From NCBI RefSeq assembly GCF_001646785.1, contig NZ_LRRH01000033.1, forward strand, positions 1 through 47,190: a stretch of DNA of 47,190 nucleotides. The letters are read 5' to 3'. Under the pieces are notes generated by a model that was given only the letters and a program-made list of their open reading frames with translations, did not search any database and had not been told where the DNA came from. The first letter of the stretch is position 1. Every line of letters begins with the position of its first letter. Position numbers and translations under genes: made by a program. The stretch is from Rhodococcus phenolicus (GTDB lineage: Bacteria > Actinomycetota > Actinomycetes > Mycobacteriales > Mycobacteriaceae). This document shows positions 25,697 through 33,767 of the stretch, one piece after another.

Positions 25697-25942
25697 CTAG
25701 ACCGGCGGTGCACCGGTGTCCGGGCGGATCATCCGGTTGAGGACGGCCTGTTGCGCCGCGGCCTTCTCCTCGTCGGTGATCCGCCCGGCGGCAGCTGCCT
25801 CGTCGATCTCCTCGAGTTCACGCCGGATGGTGGCCGGGTCGTGCAGTTGCTGCTCGACCTGGTCCTGGATGAGTTCACCCAGCCACATCACGGCCCGGAT
25901 CGGTGCGATCGGCAGGGTGACGATGGACGAGATCAGACCCAC
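25697..25942 (-). CDS. gvpG: Gas vesicle protein GvpG
   Basis: An 81-residue GvpG protein. It has the hydrophobic start GLISSIVTLPIAPIRAVMWL, then a helical, charged region IRRELEEIDEAAAAGRITDEE. GvpG is a small assembly factor always found next to gvpF. The start is a GTG three bases after the gvpF stop. Confidence 0.88.
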   Translation of the reverse strand: MGLISSIVTLPIAPIRAVMWLGELIQDQVEQQLHDPATIRRELEEIDEAAAAGRITDEEKAAAQQAVLNRMIRPDTGAPPV

Positions 25943-25945
25943 GGC

Positions 25946-26749
25946 TCAGTCCTCCGGCGCTCGCTTCATCACGAAGTCGTAGGCGGCCATCGGTCCGAGG
26001 AGATCCATCTTCGCCCGGCCGTCCCACTCCTCCGCGAGCGAACGCACGATGTCCTCGAGGTCGCCCTGCCGGGACAACTCGATGAGAATCGCGACGTGCG
26101 CGGCGTCCTCGTCGTGCGTCGGATCCCGGAGGTTCACCATCGGATCGAGTTCCTCGAGCGCCTCGACCACCCGCTGCGTGTCCTCGGCACGCTTGGCTTC
26201 GATCGTCTGGCTGATGATCTCGCCGAGGGCCATCCGCGCGTCACGGGTAGCATCCTCCGGTTTGTCACGGATCTCCTCACGCAACCGCGCCGCGTCCGCG
26301 TTCTCGTCGAGAATCTCACCGAGCAAGGCCTTTTCGACATAACGCGCCTTGACGACGAACTGGGCGCGGCCCTCGAGTTCCTTCAGCGCAGCCTCGAACT
26401 CGTCCTCGTGCGCGGCGAGCAGTTCCTCGCTCACCGCGTCCTCGTCCGACAGCACCGCCCCGAACCGCAGGGGTAGCACCGGTGCGACGGCCGACGTGCC
26501 GTCCAGCAGGTCGGCATGGGCCTTCAGATCGTCCGGGGTGCCGAGCGGCCGGTCTACCGGAACCTCGCTGACCAGTGCCGCGATCTCCCCGCGCCGCACC
26601 ACCGAGACCCCGCTCGGGGGGGTGCCCACACCGGTGGCGTCCGATTCCGCTTCCACGTCCGCGGGCACGATGCCGTAGACGTAGATGCCCGTGCTGCCGG
26701 TGATCCCCTGCTCTTCCGGTGTGCGTTCATCCGCCGACGTGTCGGTCAT
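25946..26749 (-). CDS. gvpF: Gas vesicle protein GvpF (GvpF/GvpL family)
   Basis: A 267-residue GvpF/L family protein. It has the early strand GIYVYGIVPADV, the VSVVRRGEIAALVSEVP segment, VAPVLPLRFGAVLSDED, and the C-terminal MDLLGPMAAYDFVM. The acidic N-terminal ~15 residues are not part of the core. GvpF binds GvpA and is thought to protect or deliver it during shell growth. The gene starts 2 bases after gvpA. Confidence 0.92.
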   Translation of the reverse strand: MTDTSADERTPEEQGITGSTGIYVYGIVPADVEAESDATGVGTPPSGVSVVRRGEIAALVSEVPVDRPLGTPDDLKAHADLLDGTSAVAPVLPLRFGAVLSDEDAVSEELLAAHEDEFEAALKELEGRAQFVVKARYVEKALLGEILDENADAARLREEIRDKPEDATRDARMALGEIISQTIEAKRAEDTQRVVEALEELDPMVNLRDPTHDEDAAHVAILIELSRQGDLEDIVRSLAEEWDGRAKMDLLGPMAAYDFVMKRAPED

Positions 26750-26751
26750 CG

Positions 26752-27153
26752 TTACTCACCTCGTTTCGATCCGCGCGGCGCGTGCTGGCGCTTCTCGTCG
26801 ACGTCGCCGAGAAAATCGGCGACCTTCTCGCTGGCTGCTTCCAGTGCTCCCTTCGTCTTGTGTTTCGCACCGCCCGAGGTGATGTCCCCGACGAGATCCG
26901 GTAGCCCCTTGGGCTCGTTGTCGGAGATCTCCAGACGGTTCACGGCCTCCGCGAACCGCAGATAGGTGTCGACGCTGGCGACCACGACCCGGGCGTCGAT
27001 CGTTACGAGTTCGATCCCGACGAGGGACACCCGCACGAACGCGTCGATCACGAGGCCCTTGTCGAGGATGGTGTCGATGACTTCGGCGAGCCCGGACGAA
27101 TTCGGGCGCGCCATCGTGCCGCCACCGCCGCCACCGGCGGGTTGGATGGTCAT
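26752..27153 (-). CDS. gvpA: Gas vesicle structural protein GvpA
   Basis: A 133-residue GvpA. The core at about 19-73 keeps the canonical pattern: [40 protein letters not shown] and [10 protein letters not shown]. Canonical GvpA is about 70 residues and starts directly at the core, so this one has a 13-residue Gly-rich N-terminal extension and a ~55-residue charged C-terminal tail. ATG 27153 overlaps the upstream stop (ATGA); an internal ATG at 27114 would remove the extension but has only a weak ribosome site. This is the main candidate for the shell protein. Confidence 0.88.
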   Translation of the reverse strand: MTIQPAGGGGGGTMARPNSSGLAEVIDTILDKGLVIDAFVRVSLVGIELVTIDARVVVASVDTYLRFAEAVNRLEISDNEPKGLPDLVGDITSGGAKHKTKGALEAASEKVADFLGDVDEKRQHAPRGSKRGE

Positions 27154-28433
27154 TTCCTGGCTCCTCGGCTCGTGCCGGACGTGGATCGTGCTCGGCCGCC
27201 GCGTGCGGTGGCCCTACGGCGAGCAGGGGGTTCCTCCTCGGCTTCGTCTTCCTCTTCGACGTCCTCCTCGGGCTCACCCTCCTCGCCATCGGTCTCGTCG
27301 TCGTACTCGTCCTCGTCCTCGTAGTCGTCCGTGTCGTAGTCGTCCGTGTCGTATTCGTCTTCCTCGGGCTCCTCGTCTTCCTCCGGCTCTCCGCCCTCTT
27401 CCGGCTCCTCCTCGTATTCGTCCTGCTCTTCGTTCCCTTCCTCTTCTTCCTCCTGCTCCTCGCGGCGCGCCGTCTCGTCGTCCTTGACCACCTTGCTTTC
27501 GTGGATCTCGCCGTGCCATCCCTCGATGTCGTCGGGGTGCAGGATGCTCTCGGTCATGACGTGACGCTGGAAGTGTTTGAGTTCCAGTCTGGATCGCCGT
27601 CCCACGGCTCGCCACAGATTCGCCGTCTTCTCGAACAGGCCCTGAGGGTGGTACTCGAGCACCAGGACGATCCGGGTGAGGTTCTCGGTGATCTCGTGGA
27701 AGGTGACCGCGCCGTCGATGTAACCCTTGCCGCCCTTGGAACGCCACACGATCCGCTCGAACGGAACCTGTTCGAGGATCGTCGATTCCCAGTTCCGGCG
27801 CGACCAGAAGACCTTGCCGGTCCACTGGAGTTTCTCGTCGGCGGCCTGCTCGACCTGCTCGACCTTCTTCATGAACTTGGGCCAGTCGGCGAACTGGGTC
27901 CACTGGTCGTAGGCAAGCCGGACGGGCACTCCGACATCGATCTGCTCGACGATGTTGGTGAGTTTGATCTTCTTGCCGCCCGAGCCTTTACGGCCCCCGC
28001 CGCCGAACGACTCCTTCACGTCCTGGAACTTCTGCTTGGCGGTGTTCTTGACTCCCTCCAGACCGGCACTCATGGCGGCCTTCATCGGCGAGGCGCCTTC
28101 CGAGAGCTTCTCGACACCGGTCAGCGCCGACAACAGGCCCGTGTTGCCGGTGCCTTCGGCGTAGTCGTGGAGCCGCCCCGCCGTCCCGGTGATCTTGTCG
28201 CTGACGGTGTCCACCGCCCGTTCGGTGACGGTTCCGGCGAGACTCTGGAGGGCGCTCTGCAGATGCCCCGTGGGCGTGGCCGCGCCCGCCGCCTTCTGCG
28301 CGCGGCCGGCCGCGCCCGTTGCCGCCTTACCTGCTCGGCCGGCGGCGCCGGTGGCAGTCTTTCCGGCCTTTCCCGCCGCGCCGGTCGCGGCCCTACCAAC
28401 CTTGCGGGTCGTATCGGACAGTGCCTTGGTCAT
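27150..28433 (-). CDS. SRPBCC-domain gas vesicle cluster protein with acidic and basic tails
   Basis: A 427-residue protein in four parts. Residues ~14-52 carry three imperfect copies of an 11-residue [15 protein letters not shown] repeat. Residues 53-155 are low-complexity and helical, ending in a Gly/Lys-rich linker. Residues 156-295 are an SRPBCC (polyketide cyclase/dehydrase-like) domain with [15 protein letters not shown] and [13 protein letters not shown]. From 318 to 402 the chain is almost all Glu/Asp with Tyr, including [11 protein letters not shown], and the last 25 residues are basic. Homologues with the SRPBCC domain occur in Streptomyces gas vesicle clusters. The function is unknown; the tails look disordered. 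It is coupled to gvpA by an ATGA overlap. Confidence 0.78.
   Translation of the reverse strand: MTKALSDTTRKVGRAATGAAGKAGKTATGAAGRAGKAATGAAGRAQKAAGAATPTGHLQSALQSLAGTVTERAVDTVSDKITGTAGRLHDYAEGTGNTGLLSALTGVEKLSEGASPMKAAMSAGLEGVKNTAKQKFQDVKESFGGGGRKGSGGKKIKLTNIVEQIDVGVPVRLAYDQWTQFADWPKFMKKVEQVEQAADEKLQWTGKVFWSRRNWESTILEQVPFERIVWRSKGGKGYIDGAVTFHEITENLTRIVLVLEYHPQGLFEKTANLWRAVGRRSRLELKHFQRHVMTESILHPDDIEGWHGEIHESKVVKDDETARREEQEEEEEGNEEQDEYEEEPEEGGEPEEDEEPEEDEYDTDDYDTDDYEDEDEYDDETDGEEGEPEEDVEEEDEAEEEPPARRRATARGGRARSTSGTSRGARK
28288..28400 (-). repeat. In-gene tandem repeat encoding [11 protein letters not shown] units
   Basis: About three imperfect 33-base units in the SRPBCC gene encode an Ala/Gly/Lys/Arg-rich repeat at residues ~14-50. 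The coding is GC-rich and prone to slippage. Confidence 0.6.
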
Positions 28434-28438
28434 CGGAT

Positions 28439-29140
28439 TCAGCTCCTCGTACGACGCACGGGGGCGCGCCCGGACGTCGAACTCTCGGTCCGGGAGCTAC
28501 GCCGGCGTGCCTTGGGTGCTTGTTCGTCGTCCTCGTCGGCCTTCTTCCGGCGCGGTGCCGAGCGCGTTCGTGTCGACGAAGCACTCTCGGAGGTCCGGCG
28601 ACGGGCCGCGGGCCGCTTCTTCGCGGGTTTCCGCTCCGGCTCGGAATCTTCTTCCTCGGTGTCCTTTTCGCCCGTGTCCTCGTCGCCCGTGTCCTCGTCG
28701 CCCGTGTCCTCGTCGCCCGTGTCCTCTTCATCGGCGGCGCCGGTGGACTCGTCCTCCTCGGTGCCCTGGTCCTCTTCGTCGTATTCGTCCTCGGGTTGCT
28801 CCGCGCCCTCGTCCTCGGCCCGGCCGCCGCTCTTGCTGCGCAGCAGACCCCCGCCCTGCTGGAGTCGTTCGTTGAGCGAGTCGATCTGATTGCTCGCGGC
28901 GGTGACGGCCGCGGCGCGTGCCGCGCCGAGCAGTTCGCCCCGAACGGATTCGGTGATCTTGCCCAGTTCCGGTGAGGATCCCAGAGCGGAGACACCGCGT
29001 TTCATCAATTCCTGGGGGGTCCCGGGGAGGCGTCCGCTCAGGCCCGCACCCGCGAGCATCAGGGCGAGTCGCATCTTATGGGTACGTCCGAGCATGTAGC
29101 CGATGCCGACACCCACGGCAATTCGTGCTCCACCCTTCAT
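28439..29140 (-). CDS. Gas vesicle cluster protein with hydrophobic start, acidic repeats and basic tail
   Basis: A 233-residue protein that I do not recognise as a named family. Residues 5-36 are hydrophobic and Gly-rich (ARIAVGVGIGYMLGR, then LALMLAGAGL), like a short membrane or interface segment. Residues 40-100 are helical. Residues 109-168 are strongly acidic, with four DTGDE-type repeats at about 140-158. From 169 to the end the chain is Arg/Lys/Ser-rich. ATG 29140 is chosen because AAGGAG lies six bases before it; the ATG at 29146 directly abuts that site. It is the first gene of the gas vesicle operon, 5 bases before the SRPBCC gene. Confidence 0.72.
   Translation of the reverse strand: MKGGARIAVGVGIGYMLGRTHKMRLALMLAGAGLSGRLPGTPQELMKRGVSALGSSPELGKITESVRGELLGAARAAAVTAASNQIDSLNERLQQGGGLLRSKSGGRAEDEGAEQPEDEYDEEDQGTEEDESTGAADEEDTGDEDTGDEDTGDEDTGEKDTEEEDSEPERKPAKKRPAARRRTSESASSTRTRSAPRRKKADEDDEQAPKARRRSSRTESSTSGRAPVRRTRS
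28671..28731 (-). repeat. 15-bp direct repeats encoding DTGDE
   Basis: On the plus strand the unit CGTGTCCTCGTCGCC recurs with near identity four times in tandem. It encodes the acidic Asp-Thr-Gly-Asp-Glu repeat. Unit identity at the DNA level suggests recent expansion by slippage. Confidence 0.8.
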
Positions 29141-29229
29141 GGTCATCTCCTTCGGCTGCGACCCGTCCGCCCGGACGAGTCGGCGATCGACACTCTGCAG
29201 CGGGCGTCCGCCCGGCGTGTGGGACTGGA

Positions 29230-29255
29230 GTAACCTGCGTCACACTTTGCGAAAC
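29230..29255 (-). promoter_or_regulatory. Candidate sigma-B/F-type promoter of the gas vesicle operon
   Basis: Read on the minus strand, GTTT (29255-29252) and GGTTAC (29235-29230) are 16 bases apart, near the GTTT-N15-17-GGGTA pattern of actinobacterial stress sigma factors. The -10 has a T in place of one G. It lies about 90 bases before the first gene of the operon. The call is tentative. Confidence 0.35.
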
Positions 29256-29312
29256 ATCAAACCGGAGTTGATCTTCGGTACTAAGATGCGGACCGGTCGG
29301 TATGTCGCTCCC

Positions 29313-29338
29313 GGTTTCCCGGCCCGGATGCGGGGTAC
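29313..29338 (+). promoter_or_regulatory. Sigma-B/F-type stress promoter of the CsbD-like gene
   Basis: GGTTT at 29313-29317 and GGGTAC at 29333-29338 are separated by 15 bases, a very good match to the GGTTT-N15-17-GGGTA consensus of actinobacterial sigma-F/sigma-B. The predicted transcript would start near 29345, about 47 bases before the ATG. CsbD in Bacillus is a sigma-B-controlled gene, which agrees. Confidence 0.65.
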
Positions 29339-29391
29339 ACCCGATTCGTCCGGAGAACTACCGAAGTGCGGCCGCGGAACAGGAGCGCGTC

Positions 29392-29616
29392 ATGGCTCAC
29401 CTCGCGAACAGGATCAGGCACGGTGCCGAGGCGGCCGCCGGTAAGGCGAAGCAGGCCTACGGTCGCTGGACCGGAAATTCGCGCATGGAGGACAAGGGGA
29501 CCCGCCAACGCCTCGTCGCCGAGTCGAAAAAGCTGGGAGACAACGTGATCCATGCTGCGCGGCAGGGCCGCTCGAAGATCCGGCGGTGGACGCGCCGTCG
29601 CTCCGACATGCCCTGA
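29392..29616 (+). CDS. CsbD-like small stress protein
   Basis: A 74-residue, strongly basic protein. It resembles the CsbD family in NRIRHGAEAAAGKAKQAYGR, then the WTGNSRMEDKGTRQRL segment and a helical, Arg-rich end. The family is induced by general stress in many bacteria, with no known biochemical role. ATG 29392 is set by AGGAG seven bases upstream. It is divergent from the gas vesicle operon and convergent with the metallohydrolase gene. Confidence 0.75.
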   Translation: MAHLANRIRHGAEAAAGKAKQAYGRWTGNSRMEDKGTRQRLVAESKKLGDNVIHAARQGRSKIRRWTRRRSDMP

Positions 29617-29652
29617 ACGGTCACGAATCGGCGACCGGGAATCACACGCCTG

Positions 29653-30168
29653 TCACTCGCATGCGACGAAACCGCACGCGCGCAACGCGAACGCCGCCTC
29701 GGGCCCGATGATCTCGCCCGCCAGCGACAGGAACCGCTCGACGAACGCCGCACCGTGTGCCGGTTCGGCCGGATCGTCCGGATCGGACGGATCCAGGTGG
29801 TGTGCCAGTTCGTGCAGGACCACCAGTTCCCGGAACGCCCACGCCGTGTTGGCCCGGTGCTCCGGCAGCGCGATGACAGCGCAATCGCTTTCGTAGTGCG
29901 CGGCCGTGTTCCCGGCACGCGCCCGCACCCGTACCCGCACGGAGGCACGCGGCCAGCGGGCCCGCACCCAGTTCAGGGCCAGCACCGCATCCAGATACGA
30001 CTGCACCGACTCGATGGACGCGAAGCGGCGCTCCACCGGCAGTGTGATGTGGGATCCGGCGATCTCCACGACGCGGATCCCCCGCTCGTCGGCGCGGTCG
30101 AACATCCGGCGTACCAACGATTCGGCCTCGTACACCGCCGCCCGCTGGGTATCCCGGACCCGGGTCAT
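29653..30168 (-). CDS. TIGR04338-family putative metallohydrolase
   Basis: A 171-residue protein with a zinc-protease-like HExxH motif at 119-123 (HELAHHLD) and a downstream His138 that could be a third ligand. The N-terminal MTRVRDTQRAAVYEAE and the size fit the TIGR04338 family of mycolic-acid actinobacteria. Its substrate is not known. The ATG overlaps the stop of the DUF2786 gene (ATGA); the two genes are commonly paired, so they probably work together. Confidence 0.82.
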   Translation of the reverse strand: MTRVRDTQRAAVYEAESLVRRMFDRADERGIRVVEIAGSHITLPVERRFASIESVQSYLDAVLALNWVRARWPRASVRVRVRARAGNTAAHYESDCAVIALPEHRANTAWAFRELVVLHELAHHLDPSDPDDPAEPAHGAAFVERFLSLAGEIIGPEAAFALRACGFVACE

Positions 30169-30971
30169 CGCGTCAGCCTCCGGCCACCGGACGGCAGCTC
30201 TGGCGCCGTCCCCAGGCTCGCCCGCCGCCCGGCCCGGTCCCCGGCGCGCTGCGCGTCCGAGGACTGCACGGTCGTCCGGTTGCCACGCCAGGTTCCCCGC
30301 GCCTGCGACGTGCTGCTGTAGAAATCGCGCAACTCGAGTTGCTTGTCGCGCAATGCAAGCTGGGTGCCGGGCACCGCGACCTCCGCCTCCTGCTCGGTCT
30401 GTTGTTTCGTCTCGGCCAGCCGCGCCCCGATCCGCGCCGCGAACGCCGACTGGAAGTTCAGGCGCGCGGTCACCCCCGCGACGGGCTTGCGCACCCGCGT
30501 GCGTACCCGCCGGCCGCCGCGCTGCTCGACGATCGTCCGCACCGTCGTCTCCTCCCGGTAACTGCCGGCGCGCAGGTACGCGTCCGATGCCCGCACCATC
30601 TGCACCAGCAGTGACGAGTACAGCGCTTCGCACACGTCGATGTCGGCGGCGAACCCGTACGCGTAGATGACGGTGGATGTTGCGGTGATGTCGCATTGCA
30701 CGTCGTTGGCGGCGGCGATCGCCAGGAACAACTGCGCGTACGTGCGCAGCCCCCTCTTTCCGGGTTCCCCGATCGTGACGAGCCGCTGCACCGGCGTGAC
30801 CCGGCGTTCCCGGGAGGCGGTGTGGGCACGCGCGACCGCGAGATCCACGGACGACGCGGTCGCCAGACGCTGCGCCGCTGCGAGGAACGCGTCGGCCTCG
30901 TGCTGGTTGTCGGTCGATTCGGCCTGCCGGAGCAGGCCTCCGATTCTGGTCAGCATCCGGTCGGAACTCAC
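30165..30971 (-). CDS. DUF2786 domain-containing protein
   Basis: A 268-residue protein. The N-terminal ~40 residues, MLTRIGGLLRQAESTDNQHE and ADAFLAAAQRLAT, form the DUF2786 domain. The middle region (FAADIDVCEALYSSLLVQM) is conserved in the family, and the C-terminal ~60 residues are charged and Arg-rich. GTG 30971 is preferred over the internal ATG at 30956 and the long upstream extension, whose Pro-rich sequence does not look like coding. The function is unknown; it is coupled to the TIGR04338 gene. Confidence 0.75.
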   Translation of the reverse strand: MSSDRMLTRIGGLLRQAESTDNQHEADAFLAAAQRLATASSVDLAVARAHTASRERRVTPVQRLVTIGEPGKRGLRTYAQLFLAIAAANDVQCDITATSTVIYAYGFAADIDVCEALYSSLLVQMVRASDAYLRAGSYREETTVRTIVEQRGGRRVRTRVRKPVAGVTARLNFQSAFAARIGARLAETKQQTEQEAEVAVPGTQLALRDKQLELRDFYSSTSQARGTWRGNRTTVQSSDAQRAGDRAGRRASLGTAPELPSGGRRLTR

Positions 30972-31075
30972 GTGTCGAGGGTAGAGCGTCGGCGGCGACG
31001 GGCCGTGCGCGTCCCGGGCTCCGGCGGGGGGCGGAAAAGTCGGCGAGAACATCGTCGACCGGGCACCATACGAAA

Positions 31076-32524
31076 ATGGACGCCGCAGTCGATTTCGTCA
31101 CCGATGTCAACGATTCGTTCTGGCACGCGGTCATCGCGTTGCTGATCGGTTCGGGCCTGTACTACACCATCCGGTCGAGGGTGATCCAGATCCGGTTGAT
31201 TCCCGACATGCTCCGGTCGATCGTCGAGAAACCCCGGACCCTGCCGGACGGCGAGAAGGGCATTTCGGCGTTCCGTGCCTTCTCGATCTCCGCTGCGTCC
31301 CGCGTGGGAACGGGCAACGTCGCCGGCGTTGCGATCGCGATCAGTGTCGGCGGACCGGGAGCAGTGTTCTGGATGTGGGTCATGGCCCTGATCGGGGCGG
31401 CCACCGCCTTTGTCGAATCGACGCTCGCCCAGCTCTACAAGGTCCGTGACAAGGGCGCCTTCCGGGGCGGTCCCGCCTATTACATGCAGTACGGGCTCGG
31501 CAAGCGATGGATGGGCATGGTCTTCGCGGTGATCATCACCGTCACCTACGGATTCGTGTTCAACGCGGTGCAGACGAACTCGATCGTCGATGCGGTCGCG
31601 AGTTCGGCCGGCGAGAAGACCACCGTGCTTCAGGTCGGGATCGGCGCGGTCGTGGCGGTGTTGGTCGCGGCCGTGATCTTCGGCGGGGTGCGCCGCATCT
31701 CGAGTGTGTCGCAGGTGGTGGTTCCGGTTATGGCCGGTGCTTATCTGATCATCGGGATCATCGTGGTGATCCTCAACATCGAGGAGGTGCCCGGCATGTT
31801 CCGCCTTGTGTTCGAGAATGCGTTCGGTCTTCGTGAAGTGGCGGGCGGCGGGATCGCCGCCGCGTTCATGAACGGCATCCGGCGTGGCCTGTTCTCGAAC
31901 GAGGCGGGTATGGGGTCGGCGCCGAACGCGGGTGCGACCGCGTCGGTGTCGCATCCGGTCAAGCAGGGTCTCGTGCAGAGCCTCGGCGTCTACTTCGACA
32001 CGTGGCTGGTGTGCTCGATCACCGCCTTCATCATTCTGCTGTCGGAGCCGGACTTCGGTTCCGGTCTCGCCGGCGCGACGTTGACGCAGAACGCGCTGGC
32101 CTTGCAGCTCGGTGACTGGACCGTGCATTTCCTCGCGGTCCTCATCTCCTTCCTCGCGTTCACATCGGTGATCGGCAACTACTACTACAGCGAATCGAAC
32201 GTCGAGTTCCTGACCGGTTCCCGCAAGGTCCTGCCGTATCTGCGCTCCCTCGTGGTGGTGTGCGTGTTCCTCGGTGCCATCGGATCGGTGCCGCTGGTGT
32301 GGGCGCTCGCCGACCTCGCGATGGGAGTGATGGCCACCGTCAACCTGATCGCGCTGATTCCCCTGTCGGGAATCGCCTACGCCCTGTTCCACCACTACTC
32401 CGGCCAGCGGAAACAGGGACGCGATCCGATCTTCCGTCGCGGTGACGTCCCGGGTATCAAGGGAATCCAGGTGTGGGACGACGAGGATGTCGATGTCGAA
32501 CCGACCCCGTCGGCGCGGCCGTGA
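31076..32524 (+). CDS. AGCS-family alanine/glycine:cation symporter
   Basis: A 482-residue membrane protein of the sodium:alanine symporter family. Signature stretches are VGTGNVAGVAIAISVGGPGAVF (the core GTGNVAGVA motif near residues 79-87), FRGGPAYYMQYGLG and NEAGMGSAPNAGATA. About ten membrane segments are seen. It should take up alanine, glycine or D-alanine with sodium. No strong ribosome binding site precedes ATG 31076. It is divergent from the DUF2786 gene. Confidence 0.9.
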   Translation: MDAAVDFVTDVNDSFWHAVIALLIGSGLYYTIRSRVIQIRLIPDMLRSIVEKPRTLPDGEKGISAFRAFSISAASRVGTGNVAGVAIAISVGGPGAVFWMWVMALIGAATAFVESTLAQLYKVRDKGAFRGGPAYYMQYGLGKRWMGMVFAVIITVTYGFVFNAVQTNSIVDAVASSAGEKTTVLQVGIGAVVAVLVAAVIFGGVRRISSVSQVVVPVMAGAYLIIGIIVVILNIEEVPGMFRLVFENAFGLREVAGGGIAAAFMNGIRRGLFSNEAGMGSAPNAGATASVSHPVKQGLVQSLGVYFDTWLVCSITAFIILLSEPDFGSGLAGATLTQNALALQLGDWTVHFLAVLISFLAFTSVIGNYYYSESNVEFLTGSRKVLPYLRSLVVVCVFLGAIGSVPLVWALADLAMGVMATVNLIALIPLSGIAYALFHHYSGQRKQGRDPIFRRGDVPGIKGIQVWDDEDVDVEPTPSARP

Positions 32525-32594
32525 TCGTCGATACGCGGGGCACACGGTAGATTCCCGTACCGCACGCGCATGCCCGCTGCGGAAAGGATCTGCG

Positions 32595-33668
32595 ATGGCC
32601 TCGGTGACCTTCGACAGGACGACCTGCCTGTTCCCCGGCTCGAACACGCCGGCGGTCGACGCATTGGATCTGAAGATCGAGGACGGGGAGTTCCTCGTAC
32701 TGGTCGGTCCGTCGGGTTGCGGGAAGTCCACGTCGCTGCGCATGCTCGCCGGTCTCGAGCAGGTCCACAGCGGCCGCATCCTCATCGGCGACAACGATGT
32801 CACCGCGCAGGACCCGAAGCAGCGGGACATCGCGATGGTGTTCCAGAACTATGCCCTCTACCCGCACATGTCGGTCGCCGAGAACATGGGGTTCGCGCTC
32901 AAGCTCGCGAAGACCCCGAAGGCGGAGATCCGCGCCCGGGTCGAGGAGGTCGCGAAGATGCTCGACCTCGAGCAGTACCTCGATCGCAAGCCGAAGGCCC
33001 TGTCCGGCGGTCAGCGTCAGCGCGTCGCGATGGGCCGTGCCATCGTCCGGCAGCCGCAGGTGTTCCTCATGGACGAGCCGCTGTCGAACCTCGACGCGAA
33101 GCTGCGCGTGCAGACCCGCACCCAGATCGCGCAGTTGCAGCGCCGCCTGGCCACGACCACCGTGTACGTCACCCACGACCAGGTCGAAGCCATGACCATG
33201 GGTGATCGTGTAGCGGTCCTCGAGAAGGGCATCCTGCAGCAGTGCGCATCGCCGCGGGTGCTCTACAACAAGCCCGCCAACGTGTTCGTGGCCGGATTCA
33301 TGGGGTCACCTGCGATGAATCTGTTCACGCTCCCGGTGTTCGATCGCGGCGCCATCCTCGGTGAGACGTACGTGCCGATCCCGCGCGATGTCGTGGGGCA
33401 GGTCCACGACACCGAGGTCGTGGTCGGTATCCGGCCCGAGCACATCCAGATCTCCGAGTACGGCCTCGCGATGGACGTGGACGTCGTCGAGGAACTCGGG
33501 TCCGACGCCTACGTGTACGGCCGCGCGATCGTCGCGGGCCTGCAGCAGCAGATCGTCGCCCGCGGTGATTGGCGGAACCCGCCGCAGAAGGGCGAGCGGA
33601 TCTATTTGAACTTCGACCCGGAACAGGTGCACGTGTTCTCGACGAAGGACGGTCGCCGGCTCGGCTGA
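32595..33668 (+). CDS. CUT1-family sugar ABC transporter ATP-binding protein
   Basis: A 357-residue UgpC/MsmK-like ATPase. It has Walker A GPSGCGKST at 38-46, FQNYALYPHMSV, the signature LSGGQRQR at 136-143, Walker B VFLMDEP at 156-162, THDQVEAMTMGDR, and a C-terminal regulatory OB domain with GIRPEH. GGAAAGGATC precedes the ATG. It leads a cluster with a binding protein and two permeases. It is 70 bases after the symporter gene. Confidence 0.9.
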   Translation: MASVTFDRTTCLFPGSNTPAVDALDLKIEDGEFLVLVGPSGCGKSTSLRMLAGLEQVHSGRILIGDNDVTAQDPKQRDIAMVFQNYALYPHMSVAENMGFALKLAKTPKAEIRARVEEVAKMLDLEQYLDRKPKALSGGQRQRVAMGRAIVRQPQVFLMDEPLSNLDAKLRVQTRTQIAQLQRRLATTTVYVTHDQVEAMTMGDRVAVLEKGILQQCASPRVLYNKPANVFVAGFMGSPAMNLFTLPVFDRGAILGETYVPIPRDVVGQVHDTEVVVGIRPEHIQISEYGLAMDVDVVEELGSDAYVYGRAIVAGLQQQIVARGDWRNPPQKGERIYLNFDPEQVHVFSTKDGRRLG

Positions 33669-33767
33669 GCACGGCCGGAGACACGGCTCGCGGGAGCGGA
33701 CATGACCGATTCAGGATGGGCACAATATCCCCTTTTCCCGGTCTCGCGTGCCAGAGTAGGTGCCGGT

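Noticed and set aside
28671..28731. CRISPR-like array
   Set aside because: The repeats are 15 bp, directly abutting, without spacers, and in frame within a gene.
30968..32830. Very long open frame (620 codons) on the minus strand
   Set aside because: It is antisense to the AGCS symporter, whose motifs are clear. Its translation is His/Asp/Arg-rich with no domain, as expected for the complement of a high-GC gene.
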